Shown here piece after piece: positions 34,858 to 44,068 of a DNA stretch of 64,000 bases; within the stretch, counting starts at the first letter, position 1, and each line of letters starts with the position of its first letter. The notes under the pieces are model-generated. The model was not told where the DNA came from. It saw nothing but the letters and a program-made list of their open reading frames with translations, and did no database searches. Where the stretch lies: the NCBI GenBank assembly GCA_022448245.1, contig JAKVCO010000012.1, positions 47,035-111,034 on the forward strand, given 5' to 3'. The stretch is from Paracoccaceae bacterium (GTDB taxonomy: Bacteria; Pseudomonadota; Alphaproteobacteria; Rhodobacterales; Rhodobacteraceae). A program made the position numbers and the translations under genes.

Positions 34858-35605
34858 GCTGAGACGAGGCGACCCACCACGCAGGGTAACGATCTGCCAA
34901 AAGAGCTGCCGCGCCAACCGCGGTAGCGCGATCGGGAAACACGCCTAGACAGGTAGTGGAGGCGCCCACCGCGCGTGCGAATTTGCAGCCCGGTGCGAGC
35001 GATAGCTGATCGAGAACCTCCTCAAGCTCGGGCAAAGCCTCGCGCAGGGCAGGCTCCGCATCATTGCGGAGTGTGGCGAGCCCGTTGAGTGTTTCCTCAA
35101 CATTGAGCCCGGATATGTCGGGAATATCCGCCTCGCCGGTCTCAGGCACGTACGGTGCCTCATGACCGCTGTGGATGAGGACCGCAAAGATCGGCGGAAG
35201 CGTGACGTGCGACATCATGGTGCCCTGCAGTCGCGCGTTCTTCACGGTGGCCGCAGCTGCAACGTCTGGTTCAAGGCTGCGCGGAAACGGTGGCAGTTTA
35301 GCCCCGGTGAGCCTGTTGGCCGCCCGCAAGGTAGCCGCCGCCAAAGACGCGCTGGCATCCATGGAGGGCGTCAGTTTGTCGACAACAACGCGCACGCCTC
35401 TGTCGACTGCACCAAGCTGCGCGGCCTTCCGCAGCCTTTCCACATCGCTCTCAGGCATCGTGTCGGCGAGCTCGCCCACGATGGTGATCTCGACGGCGTT
35501 GGCAGGGTAGGCTGTGACTTCATCGCCAATGTCTGACGGCACAACGAGCCTTGCCCCGCCGTGCAGGGCAAGTGTCACCTGTGCTGGCGCAAAGGCTTTA
35601 GCCGT
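34850..35605 (-). pseudogene. Degenerate ispE-like gene (4-diphosphocytidyl-2-C-methylerythritol kinase remnant)
   Basis: The frame runs 251 codons from an ACG at 35605, where relatives have ATG overlapping the TPR-gene stop, so the start codon appears mutated; GTG at 35578 is the next option. The N-terminus AKAFAPAQVTLALH parallels IspE FAPAKINLxLH with the catalytic Lys changed to Gln, and the RADGYHLLDSL region is missing. The GHMP ATP loop (GIGGGSAD) is gone, leaving DASASLAAATLRA. The third motif reads GASTTCLG in place of GSGATCFG. The C-terminus (AWWVA) still matches. Kinase activity is very unlikely. Confidence 0.65.
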
Positions 35606-37310
35606 CCGTGGCGACGGCAAGCGGCTCGAGCCCCTCTTCCTCGAGGACGATATCGAGCCCGACATCGATCTTGCGGCGGATGCGCTCCGCTTCTTCCGCC
35701 TCGGGATCAAAGCTGAGGGCGCGGAGCCACTGGAAGTGCGCTTCCGTGTAGCGGCCTACGGCCCAGTAGACGTCGCCCAGATGGTCGTTGATGACCGGAT
35801 CGGTGGCCATAAGCTCCACCGCCGTCTCCATCGGTCCCACGGCCTCGTCGTAGCGACCGAGGCGGTAAAGAACCCACCCCAAGCTGTCGAGGATATGGCC
35901 GCTGTCAGGGCGTGCCGTGGCGGCGGCCTCGATCATCTCGAGCGCCTCGTCGAGCTTCATGTTCTTTTCTACCAGCGAGTAGCCGAGGTAGTTCATCACC
36001 TGCGGCTGGTTGGGCCGCAGCTCCAGCGCCATGCGGAAATCAGACTCAGCGGCGGGCCAATCACCCTCCCGCTCGTTGCTGATGCCGCGCGCAAAGTACG
36101 AGAACCAGTGATCCGGATGCGGATCGCCATGCAGTGCCAGGGCCGCGTCATAGGCTTTCACGGCCTCGCCGAAACGCTCCAGGCGGCGAAGGGTATCGCC
36201 AAGCTTGGCATGTACCGCTGGCACGTCTGGATAAGCCTTGGCGAGCTGCTGCATCGCTTCGGCGGCGGCATCGGGCCGCTCAGCCGCACGCAGGGCATCG
36301 GCGCGTGCGATTTCGGCTGTGATGTATTCCGGCGCCTCGCGGGGCACGCGGTCATAGGCCAGCGTCGCTAGCTCAGGCCGTCCCAGTCGCTCGAGAAAGC
36401 TGCCGGACAAAAGCAGTGCTTCGATGTGGCGTGGGTTCAGTGCCTCGGCCACGCGCGAATAGAGGAGGGCATAGCTGTCCGCCGCCTCACCATCGAGCGC
36501 GCTTGAGACAGTGTAGAAGACCTCGGCCATGCCGTCGGCGGCAGACATGATCTCCGAAAACGGGAGCGCTTCGCCTGCAGCCAGCCGCGCATCGATGGAG
36601 GAGAAGGTCGCGTCGAGCTCTGGCCCCATGACGCGCCCGATCTCGGCGCGGGCATCATCGTTACGCCCCAGCTGGCTCAGGACCATGACATTTGCTAGGA
36701 GGCCCCGGCGGTTGTCGGGCAGGGCGCCGTAGGTCGCGCCTGAGAAGATGTCAGCAGCGCTCTCGAAATCGCCGGCAAAGCCATAGGCCAGCGCCTTGTG
36801 ATGTGCCGCGAAGGGCTTGAGGCCCTGCCGTTCTGCGATGGCGTCGAAAGCGGCCATGCCATCTTCGAAGCGCCCTGCACCGATGGCAGCCCAGCCGCGA
36901 AGAAGGCCGTCGACCAAGGGCCCCACGCGCGTGCCAGCCTCGAAAGCGGCGCTCATCTCGTCATAGGCGCCGCGCTGGGCCTCAGACACGATCAGCGCCA
37001 TATGCGCGATCTGGCTGGTGGAGCCTGCAGCGATCATCCGTTTGCCCAGGCGTTCTGCCTTCTGGAAATCGCCCAGCGCCATATACGCGGACATGGCGTT
37101 CTCAGTGAGCGCCGTGTTCGACGGCTCATAGGTCATGGCTTCGGTGTAAAGGCGTGCCGCCGCTCGGTAGTCATTATGCTCGCTGGCTTGGCGCGCGGCG
37201 AGATAAGCGCCTGCTGCACCCGGCGCCAATTCTTGCGCCGAACCCATGCCGGCCGTCAAAGAAAGCGCAACAATCGCGCAGCGGGCAAAGCCCTTCGCCA
37301 CATACCTCAT
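35598..37310 (-). CDS. Exported TPR-repeat protein
   Basis: A 570-residue protein with a signal peptide (residues 1-25, cleavage after GSAQ or nearby) and about ten tetratricopeptide repeats, e.g. YRAAARLYTEAMTYEPSN, ERFGEAVKAYDAALALHGDP and GRYDEAVGPMETAVELMATDP. TPR arrays mediate protein contacts in the periplasm or envelope. It normally precedes ispE in Rhodobacteraceae, with overlap at the stop codon, as here. Confidence 0.88.
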   Translation of the reverse strand: MRYVAKGFARCAIVALSLTAGMGSAQELAPGAAGAYLAARQASEHNDYRAAARLYTEAMTYEPSNTALTENAMSAYMALGDFQKAERLGKRMIAAGSTSQIAHMALIVSEAQRGAYDEMSAAFEAGTRVGPLVDGLLRGWAAIGAGRFEDGMAAFDAIAERQGLKPFAAHHKALAYGFAGDFESAADIFSGATYGALPDNRRGLLANVMVLSQLGRNDDARAEIGRVMGPELDATFSSIDARLAAGEALPFSEIMSAADGMAEVFYTVSSALDGEAADSYALLYSRVAEALNPRHIEALLLSGSFLERLGRPELATLAYDRVPREAPEYITAEIARADALRAAERPDAAAEAMQQLAKAYPDVPAVHAKLGDTLRRLERFGEAVKAYDAALALHGDPHPDHWFSYFARGISNEREGDWPAAESDFRMALELRPNQPQVMNYLGYSLVEKNMKLDEALEMIEAAATARPDSGHILDSLGWVLYRLGRYDEAVGPMETAVELMATDPVINDHLGDVYWAVGRYTEAHFQWLRALSFDPEAEEAERIRRKIDVGLDIVLEEEGLEPLAVATDG

Positions 37311-37383
37311 ATATTCTCCCCTGAGCGTCCCAACGTGGCCGTCTAGGGGAGGCTACGGCCCGAATATTACGAGTCAATGAGGC

Positions 37384-37412
37384 AAAAGAAGAAAGGCGGC
37401 CATTTGGCCGCC
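37384..37412 (-). terminator. Terminator of the ETF-QO gene
   Basis: On the minus strand a GGCGGCC / GGCCGCC seven-pair stem (37395-37412) with a four-base loop is followed by a TTTCTTCTTTTG tail (37384-37394). It lies 17 bases after the ETF-QO stop, a typical intrinsic terminator. Confidence 0.85.
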
Positions 37413-37428
37413 CATCTCGATCACATTT

Positions 37429-39081
37429 TTACATGTTGGGATAATTTGGCCCGTCGCCGCCCTGTGGCGTCTTCCAGACGATGTTCTGCGACGGATCTTT
37501 GATGTCGCATGTCTTGCAGTGCACGCAGTTCTGGAAGTTAACCACGAAACGCGCAGGTTTCTCAGGCTCTGCAACCACTTCGTACACGCCTGCCGGGCAG
37601 TAGCGCTGCGCGGTTTCGTTGTATTTGTGGAGATGTTCGAAGATCGGCGTGTCCGTGTCCTGCACTTTAAGGTGCGGGGGCTGGCTTTCTTCATGATTCG
37701 TCATCGCGAAGCTGACGTTCGTGAGGCGATCAAAGCTCAGCTTGCCGTCGGGCTTCGGGTAATCGATGGGCTTGTGGTAGTAGACACTCTCGGTCGCGGC
37801 TGCGTCCGTCTTGCCGTGCTTGAGCGTGCCCAGCGGGTTGAACCCGAGGAGCGTCGCTGCCCACATGTCAGCACCGCCACCCATGAGCGAGGCCAGAAGG
37901 CCGTACTTCGACCACAGCGGTTTCACGTTGCGCACAGGCTTGAGGTCTTGCGCGATCGGGCCTGAACGCACGGCGTCGTCATAGGCGCTCAGCGTGTCGC
38001 CAGCGCGGCCTGCCTGAAGCGCCTCATGCGCGGCTTCCGCAGCATGCATGCCTGAGAACATCGCGTTGTGGTTGCCCTTGATCCGCGGGACGTTCACGAA
38101 ACCAGCCGAACAGCCCAGAAGGCAGCCGCCCGGGAAGGCCGTCTGCGGGATCGACTGCCAGCCGCCCTCAGAGATCGCACGCGCGCCATAGGCCACGCGC
38201 TTTCCGCCTTCGAGCAGGTCTTTCATCATCGGGTGATGCTTGAACCGCTGGAATTCCATGTAGGGGAAGACGTTCGGGTTGGCGTAGTTCAGGTGAACCA
38301 CGAAACCCACGTAAACTTGGTTGTTGTCGAGGTGGTAGACAAAGCTGCCGCCGCCTGCGTTCGATCCAAGAGGCCAGCCCATCGTGTGGGTCACGGTGCC
38401 TTCTTTGTGCTTAGCGGGGTCGATTTCCCAAATCTCTTTCATGCCAAGGCCGTATTTCTGCGGCTCGGAATTGGCGTCGAGGTTGTACTTGGCGATCACC
38501 TCTTTGGACAGAGACCCGCGCACGCCTTCGCTCAGGAAGACGTATTTGCCGTGAAGCTCCATGCCCGGCTCGTAGCCCGGCCCTTGGGTGCCATCGGCCT
38601 CGAGGCCGAATTCACCGGCGACAACGCCCTTCACTTCGCCATTCTCGCCCATGACGAGCTCGGAGCACGCCATGCCCGGGAAAATTTCGACGCCCATTTC
38701 CTCGGCTTGCTCAGCCATCCAGCGGCACACGTTGCCCATGGAGACGATGTAGTTGCCGTGGTTGTTCATCAGCGGCGGCATGACTGCGTTGGGGATGCGG
38801 ATCTGACCGCCTTCACCCAGCATGTAGAAATTGTCTTCTTCGACCTCGACGTTGATTGGCGCGCCGCGCTCTTTCCAGTCAGGGATCAGGGCGTTGAGGC
38901 CCGAGGGGTCAAGCACCGCGCCAGAGAGGATGTGCGCGCCCACTTCGGAGCCTTTTTCGAGGACAACGACCTCGAGGTTTTCATCCAGCTGTTTCAAGCG
39001 GATCGCCGCTGAGAGCCCCGCCGGGCCTGCACCGACGATAACCACGTCGTATTCCATCGCTTCGCGTTCAATCTCAGCCAT
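37429..39081 (-). CDS. Electron transfer flavoprotein-ubiquinone oxidoreductase
   Basis: A 550-residue ETF-QO. The FAD-binding motif is VIVGAGPAGLSAAIRL (residues 14-29). A monotopic quinone-binding region follows. The C-terminal 4Fe-4S cluster has cysteines in RYCPAGVYE and NCVHCKTCDIKDPSQN. It passes electrons from ETF, charged by acyl-CoA dehydrogenases such as the one at 50-52 kb, to ubiquinone in the inner membrane. It has its own terminator and a palindromic element just upstream of the start. Confidence 0.96.
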   Translation of the reverse strand: MAEIEREAMEYDVVIVGAGPAGLSAAIRLKQLDENLEVVVLEKGSEVGAHILSGAVLDPSGLNALIPDWKERGAPINVEVEEDNFYMLGEGGQIRIPNAVMPPLMNNHGNYIVSMGNVCRWMAEQAEEMGVEIFPGMACSELVMGENGEVKGVVAGEFGLEADGTQGPGYEPGMELHGKYVFLSEGVRGSLSKEVIAKYNLDANSEPQKYGLGMKEIWEIDPAKHKEGTVTHTMGWPLGSNAGGGSFVYHLDNNQVYVGFVVHLNYANPNVFPYMEFQRFKHHPMMKDLLEGGKRVAYGARAISEGGWQSIPQTAFPGGCLLGCSAGFVNVPRIKGNHNAMFSGMHAAEAAHEALQAGRAGDTLSAYDDAVRSGPIAQDLKPVRNVKPLWSKYGLLASLMGGGADMWAATLLGFNPLGTLKHGKTDAAATESVYYHKPIDYPKPDGKLSFDRLTNVSFAMTNHEESQPPHLKVQDTDTPIFEHLHKYNETAQRYCPAGVYEVVAEPEKPARFVVNFQNCVHCKTCDIKDPSQNIVWKTPQGGDGPNYPNM

Positions 39082-39440
39082 TACAAACCCCGTTTAAACT
39101 TGGGTTTAGATAAAGATCGCTTTCCCCGAGCGTCAATCGGGACGGGACGTAAAACAGGCTGAATGCGACGTAGCGTCTCTCATTTTTTGCCCGTCATTTG
39201 AATAAGAGCCGCCGGGAGGGTCAGCGGGATCACTATGGGAACGTGATCGGGCCGTTTTTCAGGGGTCGGACTGCTCGCCCGACGGGTAACTCGCGGGCCC
39301 TGTGGTTGCTCTTCAGGCATCACCGACCGGGTTTTGCGCCTGAATGAGGGTTTGCGGCCTTCGCGCTTGCAAATGGGACGGCACATGGGTCACATCACTC
39401 GACCTTTAGTTAATTACCGGGCCGCCCCAAGAAGGAGCGC
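39082..39440. other. Intergenic region between ETF-QO and greA
   Basis: About 360 bases between divergent genes. It contains the palindrome next to ETF-QO and the greA ribosome site (AAGGAG near 39431). A 68-codon minus-strand frame (39180-39386) has no ribosome site or family resemblance and was not accepted. Confidence 0.5.
39085..39107. promoter_or_regulatory. Palindrome just upstream of the ETF-QO start
   Basis: Outer arms AAACCC (39085-39090) and GGGTTT (39102-39107) enclose GTTTAAAC (39092-39099), itself a perfect palindrome. The element ends four bases before the ETF-QO ATG, so a bound repressor would also cover the ribosome site. It may be an operator for a fatty-acid-degradation regulator. 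No regulator is known. Confidence 0.4.
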
Positions 39441-39914
39441 ATGATGGAAAAGATACCGCTGACGCGTGCAGGCGCAGACAAGCTCGAAACCGAGATGAAG
39501 CATCTCAAGAGCGTCGAACGTCCCGCCATTATCAAAGCTATCGCCGAAGCGCGTGAGCTGGGCGACCTCAAAGAGAACGCCGAGTACCATTCCGCGCGTG
39601 AGAAGCAGGGCTTCATCGAAGGCCGTATCAAAGAGATCGAAGCGGTAATGTCGCGCGCCGATATCATGGACCCGGCAAAGCTTTCTGGCACGATCAAGTT
39701 CGGCGCCACCATCGAGATCGTCGATGAGGATACCGACGAGGAAAAGACCTACCAGATCGTCGGCGAACCTGAGGCGGACATCGAAAACGGCAAGCTCAAT
39801 ATCAAATCTCCCCTTGCGCGTGCGCTGATCGGGAAGGATGAGGGCGATAGCGTCGAGGTCCGCACCCCCGGCGGCACCCGCAGCTACGAGATCCTGAGCA
39901 TCAAATTTGTCTGA
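39441..39914 (+). CDS. greA: Transcription elongation factor GreA
   Basis: A 157-residue GreA with ATG at 39441 or 39444 after AAGGAG. The N-terminal coiled coil ([51 protein letters not shown] has the DLKENAEY tip) and the C-terminal FKBP-like domain ending [10 protein letters not shown] are both present. It stimulates cleavage of backtracked RNA in RNA polymerase. Confidence 0.96.
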   Translation: MMEKIPLTRAGADKLETEMKHLKSVERPAIIKAIAEARELGDLKENAEYHSAREKQGFIEGRIKEIEAVMSRADIMDPAKLSGTIKFGATIEIVDEDTDEEKTYQIVGEPEADIENGKLNIKSPLARALIGKDEGDSVEVRTPGGTRSYEILSIKFV

Positions 39915-39929
39915 GCCCTAGCGAGATAC

Positions 39930-40937
39930 ATGTCTTCCGACGCTCCCAAAGAACAGGTCGACCATAAACCTGCACCGCCCTCTCTCGGCATCTTCGAGAG
40001 CAAGGGCGAAGGGGGCATGTCGTCGGTCGAGATCATCGCGATTGCGCTGTCAGGGATCTGGCTGTTGGGGTCTGCGATCTTCTTTTTGGGCCTTGGCGGC
40101 ACCGCGATCTTTGCGCCGGAGAACATGGACCGGCTGAGCTTTGTGATGACGCTGCTTGCTGTGTTCCTGCCTGTCTCGATCATCTGGGTTGCGGCGTCTG
40201 CGGCGCGTTCTGCGCGCGTCGTGAAGGAAGAAAGCCAACGGCTTCAGGCAGCGATCGATGCCATGCGGCAGACCTATGTGGCAGACCGGCAGTCGGCGGG
40301 CCTGGTTCCGGCCTCGACCATGGAACGTCAGGTGCAGGAAATGGTTCAGAACAAGGAGCCGCCAGCGCCTGCGTTTTCGACGACGCGCAAAACAACAGCT
40401 GATCCGAACCCGGTGGACGACCAGCCCGCGCTGGCGCTGGGCACCACGGCCGAAGATCTCGCCCCGCCTTTGGCCCATGCGGACCTGATCCGCGCGCTGA
40501 ACTTCCCGGAGACCGCCGAGGATCGTGAAGGCTTTGCGGCCCTACGCCGTGCTTTGAAGGACCGAAAGGCCGCAGGTGTTGTTCAGGCCAGTCAGGACCT
40601 ACTAACGCTGCTGAGCCAAGACGGCATCTACATGGACGATCTCCGCCCTGACCGCGCGAAGCCTGAGGTCTGGCGCCGTTTTGCGGAAGGTGAGCGGGGC
40701 CGTGCCGTGGCCGCACTCGGCGGCATTCGCGATCGCTCGTCCCTGGCGCTGGCTGCGGGCCGTATGCGCTCTGACGCGATCTTCCGGGACACGGCTCACC
40801 ACTTCCTGCGCCGCTTTGACCAAATCCTCGCGGATTTTGCGCGTGAGGCCACGGACGAGGAAATCGCGGCCCTGTCTGACACCCGCACCGCCCGCGCATT
40901 CATGTTGCTGGGCCGCGTGACGGGGATGTTTAGCTAA
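39930..40937 (+). CDS. Conserved Rhodobacteraceae membrane protein
   Basis: A 335-residue protein with two membrane helices (about residues 33-60 and 70-95; IIAIALSGIWLLGSAIFFLG, FVMTLLAVFLPVSIIWVA). A coiled coil follows (ARVVKEESQRLQAAIDAMRQ), then a linker rich in Pro and Thr, and a helical C-terminal domain (HHFLRRFDQILADFA..ALSDTRTARAFMLLGRV). It is 15 bases after greA and probably cotranscribed. No function known. Confidence 0.7.
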   Translation: MSSDAPKEQVDHKPAPPSLGIFESKGEGGMSSVEIIAIALSGIWLLGSAIFFLGLGGTAIFAPENMDRLSFVMTLLAVFLPVSIIWVAASAARSARVVKEESQRLQAAIDAMRQTYVADRQSAGLVPASTMERQVQEMVQNKEPPAPAFSTTRKTTADPNPVDDQPALALGTTAEDLAPPLAHADLIRALNFPETAEDREGFAALRRALKDRKAAGVVQASQDLLTLLSQDGIYMDDLRPDRAKPEVWRRFAEGERGRAVAALGGIRDRSSLALAAGRMRSDAIFRDTAHHFLRRFDQILADFAREATDEEIAALSDTRTARAFMLLGRVTGMFS

Positions 40938-41517
40938 CGTCGAGCGCCATTGTTGTGGCTTCCTTGAAGCCCATGAGCGGCGCCATCAGCCCCGCCTTCA
41001 CACGCCCCGTTTCCCGAAAGCCGTAACGCTCGTACAGCGCCCGCGCGCGCGTGTTTTCTTCCACGACATCGAGCGTCACCTGGGTGCAGCGGTTCATGCG
41101 CGCCGTCCAAACGACCGCATCGAGAAGCTTGGTTCCGACGCCCAACCCGCGCGCGCCCTCGGCCACGAAAATCCCGTCCATCTGGAGGACAGTCGGCGTG
41201 AGTTTGCGTTCAAACATCTCGAGCACCGCAGAGCGCCAGACCGCGCTGATGGGGCCATAAATCGCCGCGATGTCGCTGTAGCTGCCCGTCAGGAAGCCAC
41301 CCTTCTGGGTCTTGATCCCCGCCGCGCCGAGCAAGGTACCGTGATCGTCTTGAGCCGAGAATGCGAAGTCTTGCCGGAGGCCTTGCGCGATAAAGCGCAG
41401 CGCTTTCTCGGACGTGCCAAGCGACGGCGCTAGCTTGCCCTGAAATGCCTCCCAGAAGAGGTAGGCCACATCATCGCGATGCGCTTCCTTGAAGCCCGGC
41501 GTCACAGTGATCTTCAT
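40930..41517 (-). CDS. GNAT-family N-acetyltransferase
   Basis: A 195-residue protein. The acetyl-CoA motif is GIFVAEGARGLGVGTKLLDAVV (Q/RxxGxG/A form RGLGVG), followed by LDVVEENTRARALYERYGF. It is the last gene of the fdhD-mobA-mobB-moeA operon, overlapping moeA by four bases. The substrate is unknown; a molybdenum-related role is not implied by sequence. Confidence 0.83.
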   Translation of the reverse strand: MKITVTPGFKEAHRDDVAYLFWEAFQGKLAPSLGTSEKALRFIAQGLRQDFAFSAQDDHGTLLGAAGIKTQKGGFLTGSYSDIAAIYGPISAVWRSAVLEMFERKLTPTVLQMDGIFVAEGARGLGVGTKLLDAVVWTARMNRCTQVTLDVVEENTRARALYERYGFRETGRVKAGLMAPLMGFKEATTMALDVS

Positions 41518-43580
41518 CCGATCAGTCCCGCGAAAGGAAGATATCGGACAGGCGTGCCGGGCGACACATCAAGCGCATCATCGGGGAGCTCGACCAAGCC
41601 TTCGGCCCAGCTAAGCCCGCTGATCCGTCCCGATCCTTCGGAGGCAAAGACCTCAGCGGCGCTATCAACAAGGCGGGCCCGCAGGTACTCGCGCCGCCCG
41701 GCCTTTTTGCGTTTCGAGAACGCCGCCGGAACGGTCAGTGCCAGGGGCTCGGTCCAGCCTCCACCTGCAAGCAGCCCTAGGGCAGGGCGCGCAAAGATGA
41801 GGGTGCACACAAGCGCCGCCACCGGGTTTCCGGGCAGGCCAAAGACGGGCATCCCGTCCCACATTCCAAGCGCAAGGGGCCGACCCGGTTTCACCGCGAT
41901 GCGCCAGAGCGCCATCGTGCCGGTCTCCGTGAGCAGGGCTGAGACGTGGTCTTCCTCCCCCGCTGAGGCACCGCCGGAGGTGATGAGCACGTCCGTTTTT
42001 GCGCCGGTGAAAGCCGCTCGCAGCGTCTCACGATCGTCGCGGCAGATGCCGAGGTCGACCGCCTCGTGCCCCATGGCAGCAATCGCGGCCAAAAGCATCG
42101 GGCGGTTCGCATCGCCGATCTGACCCGGCGCCAGTGGATCGCCTGCTTCGCGCAGCTCATCGCCTGTTGATAGCACGCCAACGCGCAGCTTCTTGCGGAC
42201 CGTCACATCGCCCCGCCCGGTTGCGGCCATCAGCGCAAGGTCGGCGGGCGTGATCTGGCGGCCCGCTTTCACGATTGCATGGCCCACGGAGACGTCTTCG
42301 CCCGCTTTCCGCGCATTGGCGCCGTGCTTCAGCGGGCCCTCAACGCTCAAAAGGGTCTCGGTCACGCGGCAATCTTCTTCGAGGACGACGGTGGTGACAC
42401 CTTCGGGCAACGTGGCGCCCGTCAGGATGCGCACCGCTTTGCCTTCGGGCAAGGCGTGCTCATAAGGCGCCCCGGCTGCGGCTCGCCCCTCAACGAGCGG
42501 GATATGATGGAGGCCTGGCGCAAGCCCCTCGGCAAGACCATAACCATCCACAGCCGAATTCGCCGCTGGCGGGTGGGAGCGCAGGGCCGTCACATCCGCT
42601 GCCGCAATCCGCCCTGCGGCCTGACCGAGGCTAAGCGTTTCTTCCCCGGTCACCGGCGAGAGCCTGTCGCGCAGCATGGTCAGGGCATCATCAACGGGGG
42701 TCCAATCGACGCCGGGTGGAAGCGCAAAGCAGTCGTTGCGCAACCGCCCCTGGCGTGCGGCAGCTCTCAGCGTTTCCTCATGTCCGAGGCCAAGGATCCA
42801 GCCTTCCTCCGGCGCGTCGACATCAAGCATTTTCGCGAGCTCGTCTGGCGACAGGCGCGAAAACGCCTCTGCGAGAATGCGGACTTGGGCCGCGTCTTTG
42901 ATCTCACCCTCCTGCTGGCCTGCTGCCACGGCATCGGCAATGAGCGAGGGCCAGATTTCGACGAAGGCAACGGGTGCGTTAAGCGGCTCGAACGGCCAGA
43001 TCGAGGCCCCGTGGCGTTCGCGCAGGCGCTCAAGGCTCGCGATGCCGGTTAGGGCTTGCGAGCCAACGGAGCCAGCGCCGCCGATCTGCCAGCAGGAGAA
43101 GGTGCCTTTGGTCTGACGCTCCGCCTGGCGCCATTCGGTGATGGGGAAGCTCGTGGGTTTCGTGCGCGGAACTTGACCGTCTTTGAAAAGGTCAAACCAG
43201 AAAGGGCCGTCGCCCGGGAAGAGCGCGTTGAGGTCTGCTGCAACCTGCACCCGCTCGCGCCCATCCTTCGTGGTGGGTAGGCGGTCCGCGAGATTGGCCC
43301 AAAGTGCCAGAGGATCATCAGAGCCTGTGACGGCACGGGCGAACCCGGCGGGGTAGCCAAACGGGAAATCGAACCCGATGAGGAGGCGTTCGCCAGCGGC
43401 GGCAGCTCCTTCGATGATGGCGGACAGGCGGTCTTCGGCGACGACGCGGTTCCGGCAGTACTCTGGCTCGGTTGCGATACCGCCGCGCGCGCTGCCGATC
43501 CAGATCGCGTCCTTTGTGGGCTTGGCCCCGCGGTCGCCGCCGCCGGACCAATCGACCATGACGATCCGGTCCCAGCTCAC
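41514..43580 (-). CDS. moeA: MoeA fused to an N-terminal DUF429-like (RNase H-fold) domain
   Basis: A 688-residue fusion, GTG start overlapping the mobB stop. Residues 1-290 begin RIVMVDWSGGGDRG and include LLIGFDFPFGYPAGFA and PVAFVEIWPSLIA, resembling DUF429-like RNase H-fold proteins. Residues 295-688 are MoeA, with the active-site stretch SAVDGYGLA, VRILTGATLPEG, VGVLSTGDEL, ITSGGASAGEEDHV and FGLPGNPVA. MoeA inserts molybdate into adenylated molybdopterin. The N-terminal part is unusual for MoeA and may act on nucleotides or the cofactor intermediate; that is inference. Confidence 0.85.
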   Translation of the reverse strand: MSWDRIVMVDWSGGGDRGAKPTKDAIWIGSARGGIATEPEYCRNRVVAEDRLSAIIEGAAAAGERLLIGFDFPFGYPAGFARAVTGSDDPLALWANLADRLPTTKDGRERVQVAADLNALFPGDGPFWFDLFKDGQVPRTKPTSFPITEWRQAERQTKGTFSCWQIGGAGSVGSQALTGIASLERLRERHGASIWPFEPLNAPVAFVEIWPSLIADAVAAGQQEGEIKDAAQVRILAEAFSRLSPDELAKMLDVDAPEEGWILGLGHEETLRAAARQGRLRNDCFALPPGVDWTPVDDALTMLRDRLSPVTGEETLSLGQAAGRIAAADVTALRSHPPAANSAVDGYGLAEGLAPGLHHIPLVEGRAAAGAPYEHALPEGKAVRILTGATLPEGVTTVVLEEDCRVTETLLSVEGPLKHGANARKAGEDVSVGHAIVKAGRQITPADLALMAATGRGDVTVRKKLRVGVLSTGDELREAGDPLAPGQIGDANRPMLLAAIAAMGHEAVDLGICRDDRETLRAAFTGAKTDVLITSGGASAGEEDHVSALLTETGTMALWRIAVKPGRPLALGMWDGMPVFGLPGNPVAALVCTLIFARPALGLLAGGGWTEPLALTVPAAFSKRKKAGRREYLRARLVDSAAEVFASEGSGRISGLSWAEGLVELPDDALDVSPGTPVRYLPFAGLIG

Positions 43581-44068
43581 AGCCCGACCTCAGACAGGAT
43601 GAAATCCGCGATCGCCATTTCGTCGTCGAGATCAAAGATCGGCAGATCACTTTCTACATCGCCCTTCACGGCGAGCGCGCGCACTGAATGCTCCTCGGGC
43701 GCCAGCATCGGCTTGCCCGTCTCAGCGCGCCACGCCTCTACCTTGGGGTGGTCATCACGCTTCCAGCCCTCGATCAGTACGAGGTCCACAGGCGATAGCC
43801 GTGACAGAAGCTCGGTGAGAGGAGGCTCATCCTCGTCACGAAGCTCGCTCATTAGTGCCCATCGCGCACCACCAGCCACGAGCACCTCGCGAGCGCCTGC
43901 CGTGCGGTGGCGGTAGCTGTCCTTGCCGGGCTGATCGACGTCAAAGGCATGGTGGGCATGTTTAAGCGTGCTGACCGTGATCCCACGGCTCGTGATCTCG
44001 GCCACCAGACGCTCCATGAGGGAGGTCTTGCCTGCGTTTTTCCAGCCAACAACACCGTAGATGTTCAC
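43577..44068 (-). CDS. mobB: Molybdopterin-guanine dinucleotide biosynthesis protein B
   Basis: A 163-residue P-loop GTPase. Walker A is GWKNAGKTSLM (residues 9-19), then STLKHAHHAFDVDQPGKDSYRHRTAGA and LVLIEGWKRDDHPKVEAWR, all MobB signatures. It assists MobA in nucleotide attachment to molybdopterin. Overlaps mobA and moeA by four bases. Confidence 0.92.
   Translation of the reverse strand: MNIYGVVGWKNAGKTSLMERLVAEITSRGITVSTLKHAHHAFDVDQPGKDSYRHRTAGAREVLVAGGARWALMSELRDEDEPPLTELLSRLSPVDLVLIEGWKRDDHPKVEAWRAETGKPMLAPEEHSVRALAVKGDVESDLPIFDLDDEMAIADFILSEVGL

Noticed and set aside
39180..39386. 68-codon minus-strand ORF between ETF-QO and greA
   Set aside because: No ribosome site at either candidate start, basic low-complexity composition, no family resemblance.
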